This document shows positions 7,701-12,422 of a stretch of 12,422 nt of DNA, piece by piece. This DNA is from JADFSZ01 sp022560555 [NCBI: PVC group bacterium] (GTDB taxonomy: Bacteria; GCA-001730085; JADFSZ01): NCBI GenBank assembly GCA_022560555.1, contig JADFSZ010000033.1:1-12422 (forward strand), given 5' to 3'. The position numbers and the translations under genes are program-made. Under the pieces are notes generated by a model. That model did no database searches. It saw only the letters and a program-made list of their open reading frames with translations, and was not told where the DNA came from. Positions within the stretch are counted from its first letter, which is position 1; the number at the start of each line of letters is the position of its first letter.

Positions 7701-8066
7701 TTCCGGCAATTTATGTTTCACACGCGCAAATTTTTCTCTCACCTCGAGAGAGGCAAAATCCATATTTGTCCCCGGTTCAAACTCCAGGATGACTTCTGAA
7801 CGTTCTTTACGGGATACGGACCGGATGGATTTCAAATGCTGGATGGTTCCCACGGCTTCTTCGATGGGACGCGTGACAAGCGATTCAACTTCGGTCGGAG
7901 GCAGCCCTCCCCTGACTCCCACATAAATCGTGATTTTTCGAAAACTGACATTGGGCATCAATTCCACGGGAAGTTTTGTCAACGAAACAACTCCCAGCAC
8001 GACCATTCCAAGATAAATCATGAGAATGGTAATCGGTCGTCTAACGGAAAAACTCGGTAAGCCCAT
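4794..8066 (-). CDS. RND efflux permease, second of tandem pair (AcrB/HAE family)
   Basis: This is an inner-membrane, proton-driven exporter of the AcrB superfamily that takes substrates from the periplasm and hands them to an adaptor and outer channel. The 1090 residues show the two-repeat RND layout. TM1 is at about 13-31, a periplasmic pore domain follows to about 340, TM2-6 are at about 343-488, TM7 at 577-595, a second pore domain at about 596-905, and TM8-12 at about 906-1063. Family motifs include SLTKLPVELMP at 28-38, RPIEEAVGT at 66-74 and GLALGIGMLIDNSIVVLENI at 396-415. In the proton-relay region TM4 has Asp406-Asn407, TM10 has Asn974-Asn975 where E. coli AcrB has Lys940, and TM11 keeps Arg1005 and Thr1012. 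The loop between TM6 and TM7 is about 88 residues, some 50 longer than in its neighbour. A Shine-Dalgarno AAGG (8074-8077) supports the start 17 bases after the upstream permease. Substrate unknown. Confidence 0.93.
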   Translation of the reverse strand: MGLPSFSVRRPITILMIYLGMVVLGVVSLTKLPVELMPNVSFRKITIYVGVRGGLPPTEVESLVTRPIEEAVGTIQHLKSIRSVSRKERSEVILEFEPGTNMDFASLEVREKFARVKHKLPEDIERPVIANYEETDVPVISLSVKSDKMPLNELKNLIDAEVKESLSRIEGVANVKTYGGGSEQRKVFIEVSLKKLQVFGLGINEVTDAIGKNNKSFAIGDIEKDEHRYMIRAIGQYKNLEEIGNTIIKTSRDDFVGVRIKDIANISDSSLEPESLSRINGESVVSIHVQRESTANTISVVEGVQNILETFRSEYASKGIFIEENSNQADFIKKAILSVQKSLMFGGVLSLIILFLFLRDIRMTLAVTISIPISVIITFACMYFQNLTINVMTLSGLALGIGMLIDNSIVVLENIHKMFVRTGDRVRASILGSEEMILAIIASTLTTVVVFLPLIFVSKEIKLLYFGLSMTVTYSLFASLFVAITLIPSYTSIVMRKQKEVATLASKMKPAREWFVSIAKFPVRRIKEIFQTRFLSWLGRAVRATADALKWVIQKTRKFKGRISLYGKLIVSALRYRYLVVAVALLLFVVSLGMFKNLDRTLMGATDEGQFTIFAELDSGAKLDISNLMVKEIEKILDDIPEIKNYSSDVEPTSSQVHITLFPAEEREKSTQQIIDELRLSTDDIETNYRGGFIYYSEQQSTGGGKEVQLDIYGHNYDVLKEIAISIASRMGTVQGIEDPKMARLQGRPELRFYVDKIKAAYMGFTTGDIANAIHGQLRGFRASTLSSEFFDIGGSEVEIVTRLQPEDRDTFDAIGQLSLTQYLDDGVRKQTFLRQLVEYSFDIGPSEIFRKNKHRMFHVSANIGDNPLGRIVEDIKESLKDLKLPKEYYYEFGEEYKRMQKNQRELTIAAILTLLLVYMLLASIFESYYQPLIIMSSVVLALMGAIVALYLLKLPISMGVMIGTIMLFGIVVNNGIVMVDHINHLRAQKGARLYPSVIHGSLDRFRPVMMTSLTTILGMLPMALDRASGAVLWSPLAITVIGGMVSATCLTLVIVPCIYVIFEDIGQGFLKARTRLKEAVVHRKYWLET

Positions 8067-8083
8067 AGGATTGCCTTAAGCTG

Positions 8084-11000
8084 TTAGGATGATATCTGTC
8101 CGGATCTGGTCATTCGTAATTTACTCATGGCGCTTTCCGTTAAAAGAAAAAGACATGGAATCACTCCCAATGTCAAACACGTGGAAACAAACAATCCGCC
8201 GAATGTCGTGACCGCCATGGGTTGAAGGATTTCGCCTCTCCCGCCGATTCCGAGGGCTAAAGGCAGCACACCCAGAAGGGTGGTGAGCATGGTCATGATA
8301 ATGGGCCGAAAGCGGGACCTGCAGGCATCGATCACGACTGAGGTAATATCGTTGCCCTTATCACGATTGGCGTTAATACACTCTATGAGGACGATACCAT
8401 TATTGACAACAATTCCGGCTAAAAGCACAAGGCCGATCATGGAGATGGCGTTGAGGGATACCCCGGAAAAAAACAATGCCAGAAATACTCCTATAATGGC
8501 TAACGGAACCGTAAGCATGATAATAAACGGCTGCCAGAGACTCTCAAATTGCGCGGCCATAATCATATACACAAACAGAATCGACAAGATGAGGATCATT
8601 TTAAGACTGTCAAAGGATTGCTTCATTTGCTCGTTCTCACCGGTTAATGCGACGGAATAATTTTCTTTCAGCACCAATGTGCTGAGGAATGTTTCAATGT
8701 CACTCGCAATTTCATTGAAAGGCCTTTTAAATATACTAGCCGTTACGGTAATCATCCGTTGCTGTTCGTCACGTACGATCTCGCTCGGACCTTTCCCTTT
8801 CACCATGGTTGCTAATTCCCTTAGGGGAATGCCTTTCACACGGATGTTGCCGAGCTTTTCCAAACTATCAACATCCTCCCTGCGACAGCGCACAAGAATA
8901 TCAATCTCTTTGCCTTCATCCTTAAATTTCGTCGCGACAAATCCTTTAATGGCAATTTGTGCAACCTGGGCAATATCCTTAATTGAAATGTCATAGAGTG
9001 ACGCCCGGTCTTTATTAATAATAATTTTTGTCTCCGGCGATTTTTCCGCGATACTGTCTTTAATTCCAAAAACTCCATTGATGGTTTTTAAGTTCGCCTT
9101 AATTTCGTACGCAATATCTCCCATCTCATCATAATCTTTCCCCTTGATTTCGATAATAATAGGAGAGCTTTCTTCCCCCCCGGTCGCAAAGATGCTTTCT
9201 TGTGCGATATATTCAATTTTAGCCAGTCCGACATCCATTTGATTCACTTTTTCACGAACACCCTGAATAACCTCATTTGTTGACACACCCCGGATATCTT
9301 TAAGCATGACAATGAGCTTTCCTTCGTTACTCCCCAGGGCTTTTGTTGCTTCTCCGAGGCTCATATCCTGATTCGAACCAACAATACTTCCTACGCTTAA
9401 AACCTCCGGAGTGGAAAAAATCACATCCTCGATTTGAGTGACAACCCGGTTCGTAACATTAAGGGTTGTCCCCTTAGGAAGCGTGACCATAATGTCAAAT
9501 TTCCCTTGGTCCATTTTCGGTAAGGCCTCTTTTTTTAGGAGGGGGAACATGGCCAGGCTTCCGGCAAAAATGGCTATAACAAACAACAAAAAAATGATTT
9601 TATGGTTGAGTATTTTTTTTAGGTAGTGCACATATCTTTCCTGCATATATTCCACAATCCTTCTGGCGCTTGCGGCAAAAATATTTTCTTTTTCCGGAGC
9701 CTTCGTTTCGTTTTGAGCTAATCTCGGGATAAGAGACAAGCCGATAATAAGTGAAGCTATTTGCGAAAAGGTTACGGTAAACGCGACTTCCTTGAACACC
9801 TGCCCCACAAGGCCCACGACATAAATGAGGGGTAAAAATACTGCGATGGTAGTGTATGTGGATGCCGAAACGGCGCCGCTGACTTCTTCCGTTCCCTCGA
9901 TACACGCGTCAATCGGGGACTTGTTCAATTCCTGCTGATGGCGCGTGATGTTTTCAATAATGACAATCGCGTTATCCACAAGCATCCCGATCCCCAGAAC
10001 CAATCCGCCCAAACTCATCATGTTGATTGTGAGTCCCGAGAAATACATGATGGACATCACAGCCATAATGGAAACGGGAATCGTCACGGCAACATACAAA
10101 GAGCTTCTAATCCGGCGGATAAAAAACAGCAAAACAAAAAAGGCCAACACCCCCCCGGTCAATCCGTTTTTAACCACATCGCGGATGGATTTTCGGATGT
10201 AAACAGACTGATCCTCCACAATCTCCATAAAAACACCTTCAGGAAGATTCTCTTTGATTTCAACAAGCGTTTCTTTAATACGATCAGACGTAAAGATGGT
10301 ATTGCCGGATGCTTGTTTTTGAATGGAAAGGGATATATTCGATTTGGAGTTGTTTTTTCCTGTCGTATCCGTTAAACCAAATCTCGAATGGCTTGTTTTC
10401 TCTTTAAACGTATCAATCACATGTGCCACGTGCTTTAAATAGATCAGGCGTTTTTCCCCCACACGTCCTGTTCTTTCGGAAACGTCGTCCGTGCCCACAA
10501 TAACTTCCGAAATTTCCTCGACACTTTGAAACTCTCCCATCGTGCGGATCAAATATTCATAAAATTCATCCTCCGTTTCTCCGGCCGGATAATTCAGGTT
10601 TGAATTGATAATCGCATTGATCACGTTATCCAGAGATAAGCCGGCCATGGTCAGCTTTAACTGATCAACCTCTACGATGATTTGCCGGTCCAGGCCTCCG
10701 CTGATGGACACAGCCGCAACACCCTCGACTTTTTCCAGCTTGTCCCGGATGAGAGTTTTAACGATGGACAAGAGATCAGATTCGTTATAGTTCCCGGTGA
10801 CACTCATAACCATAAGCGGTTTCGAAAAAGGGTTGAATTTAATCACCGTAGGCTCAAGCGCTTCCCGTGGCAGCCCTCCTTTGACAAGGTCAATTTTTTC
10901 GCGCATATTCAGAGACGCAAAATTCATGTCCGAGCTCCACTCAAAATCCGCCACCACCATAGAAACACCTTCATGCGAATAAGATCGTATCCCTTTGATG

Positions 11001-11227
11001 CCTCTGACGGTCCCAACGGCTTCTTCGATTTTTTTAGTTATCAGGCTCTCAACTTCTTCGGGGGCGGCATTAGGGTAGGGAGTCACCACGGTCAATTGAG
11101 GATAGACGATAGGAGGAAAGAGTTCATTGGGCAGTTTAGTAAGGGAAATGAATCCCAGTAAAACAACACCCAGATAAACCATGATGGTTGCCACACGCCT
11201 ATGAACGGCTATACGAACAAAACCCAT
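8084..11227 (-). CDS. RND efflux permease, first of tandem pair (AcrB/HAE family)
   Basis: This 1047-residue AcrB-superfamily permease would form the pump with the adaptor upstream and the second permease downstream. TM1 is at about 13-31, TM2-6 at about 354-501, TM7 at 542-561 and TM8-12 at about 875-1029, with two periplasmic pore and docking domains between. Motifs include SLTKLPNELFPP at 28-39, KKIEEAVGT at 65-73, GLVLGIGMLVDNAIVIIENI at 408-427 and LLAGIVVNNGIVLIE at 935-949. TM4 has Asp418-Asn419 and TM10 has Asn942-Asn943, so the AcrB Asp-Asp and Lys pattern is absent. Arg972 and Thr979 of TM11 are kept. It clearly shares ancestry with the next permease but is divergent, with extra residues in the first pore domain around 246-262 and 285-297. 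AAGGA at 11237-11241 gives a Shine-Dalgarno nine bases from the ATG. Metal-pump (CusA-type) methionine signatures were not recognised, so drug or lipid-like export is likelier. Confidence 0.94.
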   Translation of the reverse strand: MGFVRIAVHRRVATIMVYLGVVLLGFISLTKLPNELFPPIVYPQLTVVTPYPNAAPEEVESLITKKIEEAVGTVRGIKGIRSYSHEGVSMVVADFEWSSDMNFASLNMREKIDLVKGGLPREALEPTVIKFNPFSKPLMVMSVTGNYNESDLLSIVKTLIRDKLEKVEGVAAVSISGGLDRQIIVEVDQLKLTMAGLSLDNVINAIINSNLNYPAGETEDEFYEYLIRTMGEFQSVEEISEVIVGTDDVSERTGRVGEKRLIYLKHVAHVIDTFKEKTSHSRFGLTDTTGKNNSKSNISLSIQKQASGNTIFTSDRIKETLVEIKENLPEGVFMEIVEDQSVYIRKSIRDVVKNGLTGGVLAFFVLLFFIRRIRSSLYVAVTIPVSIMAVMSIMYFSGLTINMMSLGGLVLGIGMLVDNAIVIIENITRHQQELNKSPIDACIEGTEEVSGAVSASTYTTIAVFLPLIYVVGLVGQVFKEVAFTVTFSQIASLIIGLSLIPRLAQNETKAPEKENIFAASARRIVEYMQERYVHYLKKILNHKIIFLLFVIAIFAGSLAMFPLLKKEALPKMDQGKFDIMVTLPKGTTLNVTNRVVTQIEDVIFSTPEVLSVGSIVGSNQDMSLGEATKALGSNEGKLIVMLKDIRGVSTNEVIQGVREKVNQMDVGLAKIEYIAQESIFATGGEESSPIIIEIKGKDYDEMGDIAYEIKANLKTINGVFGIKDSIAEKSPETKIIINKDRASLYDISIKDIAQVAQIAIKGFVATKFKDEGKEIDILVRCRREDVDSLEKLGNIRVKGIPLRELATMVKGKGPSEIVRDEQQRMITVTASIFKRPFNEIASDIETFLSTLVLKENYSVALTGENEQMKQSFDSLKMILILSILFVYMIMAAQFESLWQPFIIMLTVPLAIIGVFLALFFSGVSLNAISMIGLVLLAGIVVNNGIVLIECINANRDKGNDITSVVIDACRSRFRPIIMTMLTTLLGVLPLALGIGGRGEILQPMAVTTFGGLFVSTCLTLGVIPCLFLLTESAMSKLRMTRSGQISS

Positions 11228-11259
11228 GATTTCTCATCCTTAGAGGAATGACCAAAAGA

Positions 11260-12422
11260 TCAATAGCTTTTTGATGCGGCTTTCATTAAATCCACATCTT
11301 CTAAAATGGGTTCAATAATTTTCGCCGGAGCGCCGTCCTTAACATCATCGGGAGACGGTTCATAAACCACAACAAGATCTCCCGGCTCGAGCCCGCTTTC
11401 AATTTCGGCATATGTGGATGCGGGCGGAGGAGAAATATAGCTGACCTTCACTTCACGGGCACGAATCACGTTATTCTCATCTACAATATAAACCGAGTCA
11501 AAGTTTCCGTCCTCATCAAGATCTTTGAGCGATGCTCCCGGTACGACAATCGCGTCATCTTTTTCATGAATAAAAACTTTGGCCCGCGCGAACATTCCGG
11601 CGACTAAAATCCTATCGGGGTTTTCCACGCGCGTCCTCATCGTAATCGTGCGGCTTGTTCCCTCGACAATGGGAGAAATGCGATTCACAATGCTTTCGAA
11701 TGGTTTTCCCGGAAAAGCGTCAAAAGTCAATTCGATGCGCTGTCCTAACTGGACGCGCTTGATATCCTGTTCGATGATGGATAGATCGACCCACATAAAA
11801 TCCGTGTTCAGAAGCACTCCTATTTCGTCTTCGGCAAGATTTCCTTCATCAACAGTCATTTTTGCCACAACCCCGTTGCTCGCGGCAACAATATCCGTCT
11901 TTTCAAGTTCGACTTTGGCGGATTCCAGTTCCAGCTCACTCTTACGAAGGGCCGAACGGTTGATCGCGCCGGCTTCGAACAATTTAAGATTTTTCTGATA
12001 TTCCAAATCATTGTACTGGTATTTAAGATTGGCTTCTTTTTTGTTAAGCGAAGCGATAATGTCCCCTTTTTTAACAGATTGCCCTTCGTGAAAATATATT
12101 TTTTCAATAATACCGGTCACGCGAAATTTTAGACCGATTTCAGAATGTCCTCTAGCCGTCCCAATCATACTGATACTGTCTTTGAAATCCATTTTATACG
12201 CTTTGAGCACTTTAACTTTGACAACCTGATCTTGGCCATCATCCCGAGAAAGATCTTCTGTTGAATCCGGAGTCATATCCTCGGGCCGGGAAAGCTCTGT
12301 TTCATCGATAGGAACATCTCTCGTATCACCAGGTCGAAACAGAGCGTTGTTAACAAAATAGATGAGAAGTGTTCCCATCAGGAGAATACCCAGTATAACG
12401 ATTCTTTTATTTTTTTTTATCC
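11260..12422 (-). CDS. RND efflux periplasmic adaptor (HlyD/AcrA-type membrane fusion protein), 5' end beyond window
   Basis: Adaptor proteins bridge an RND permease to an outer membrane channel. From the internal ATG at 12378 the protein is 372 residues (numbering used here). The frame stays open to the edge, adding IKKNKRIVILGILL before that Met, so a basic stretch plus a membrane anchor runs into LLIYFV and the real start lies outside. An acidic linker (about 17-50) is followed by a barrel-sandwich half (VTGIIEKIYFHEGQSVKKGD, 87-106), a short coiled-coil hairpin (about 113-160) and the second half (ASNGVVAKMTVDEGNLAEDE, 166-185). A beta-barrel (about 195-272) and a membrane-proximal domain complete it. 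At 286-294 a DLDEDGNFD loop resembles an EF-hand calcium loop. It ends 32 bases before the first RND gene, as in MFP-RND operons. No lipobox cysteine is visible. No outer membrane channel gene is in the window. Confidence 0.92.
   Translation of the reverse strand, partial: IKKNKRIVILGILLMGTLLIYFVNNALFRPGDTRDVPIDETELSRPEDMTPDSTEDLSRDDGQDQVVKVKVLKAYKMDFKDSISMIGTARGHSEIGLKFRVTGIIEKIYFHEGQSVKKGDIIASLNKKEANLKYQYNDLEYQKNLKLFEAGAINRSALRKSELELESAKVELEKTDIVAASNGVVAKMTVDEGNLAEDEIGVLLNTDFMWVDLSIIEQDIKRVQLGQRIELTFDAFPGKPFESIVNRISPIVEGTSRTITMRTRVENPDRILVAGMFARAKVFIHEKDDAIVVPGASLKDLDEDGNFDSVYIVDENNVIRAREVKVSYISPPPASTYAEIESGLEPGDLVVVYEPSPDDVKDGAPAKIIEPILEDVDLMKAASKSY

Noticed and set aside
9612-9619. Second A8 run, in the first permease
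   Set aside because: It reads through in frame at a Lys-Lys-Ile sequence near TM7 with no family history of frameshifting, so I treated it as codon composition.
9600-9905. Minus-strand ORF of 101 codons inside the first permease
   Set aside because: Out-of-frame shadow of TM5-TM7 coding sequence; the permease frame is intact here.
9938-10375. Plus-strand ORFs of 145 and 85 codons antisense to the first permease
   Set aside because: Histidine- and asparagine-rich translation typical of the antisense of membrane protein genes, not a real protein.
10682-11161. Plus-strand ORF of 159 codons antisense to the first permease
   Set aside because: The longest antisense frame, but it lies entirely over the conserved N-terminal pore domain and has no independent support.
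1-12422. CRISPR array, insertion sequence, tRNA, riboswitch or phage element
   Set aside because: No spaced direct repeats, terminal inverted repeats, transposase motifs or tRNA-like folds were seen; the window is almost entirely filled by conserved protein genes on one strand.

Overview
The window is bacterial chromosomal DNA, and every supported gene lies on the minus strand, so transcription runs from high to low coordinates. An RND pump system with a membrane-anchored periplasmic adaptor implies a diderm (Gram-negative type) cell. The start of a GspE/PilB assembly ATPase implies type IV pili or type II secretion. By eye the GC content is in the mid-40s percent. I cannot place the lineage from sequence alone. 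From memory, the order tsaD-larB-larC next to a pilus ATPase recalls uncultured lineages such as Omnitrophota, but that is a weak guess.

Layout in transcription order: (1) 12422-11260, HlyD-type membrane fusion protein, whose true start lies beyond the window edge. (2) 11227-8084, first RND permease. (3) 8066-4794, second, divergent RND permease. (4) 4793-4721, a 73-base AT-rich gap, the largest non-coding stretch, with two TATAAT-like boxes and a good ribosome binding site. (5) 4720-3236, CtpA-type S41 processing protease. (6) 3227-2208, TsaD, the tRNA t6A37 enzyme. (7) 2182-1421, LarB. (8) 1416-250, LarC. (9) 253-1, N-terminal 84 residues of a GspE/PilB ATPase, cut by the window edge. Apart from the 73-base gap, intergenic distances run from 32 bases down to a 4-base ATGA overlap, so the genes probably form one or two polycistronic units.

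How the genes work together: the adaptor and two permeases look like an MdtABC-style pump with one adaptor and two paired RND subunits. No TolC-type outer membrane channel is in view. LarB and LarC carry out the first and last steps of nickel-pincer nucleotide cofactor synthesis, while the middle enzyme LarE and the known client LarA are not in the window. TsaD and CtpA are housekeeping functions. I see no RNA genes, CRISPR arrays, mobile elements, long repeats or convincing terminators. The content is mostly recognisable families. The unusual points are details: an A8 slippery tract inside larC, non-AcrB proton-relay residues in both pumps, an acidic insert in CtpA, an extra cytoplasmic segment in one pump, and a calcium-loop-like motif in the adaptor.
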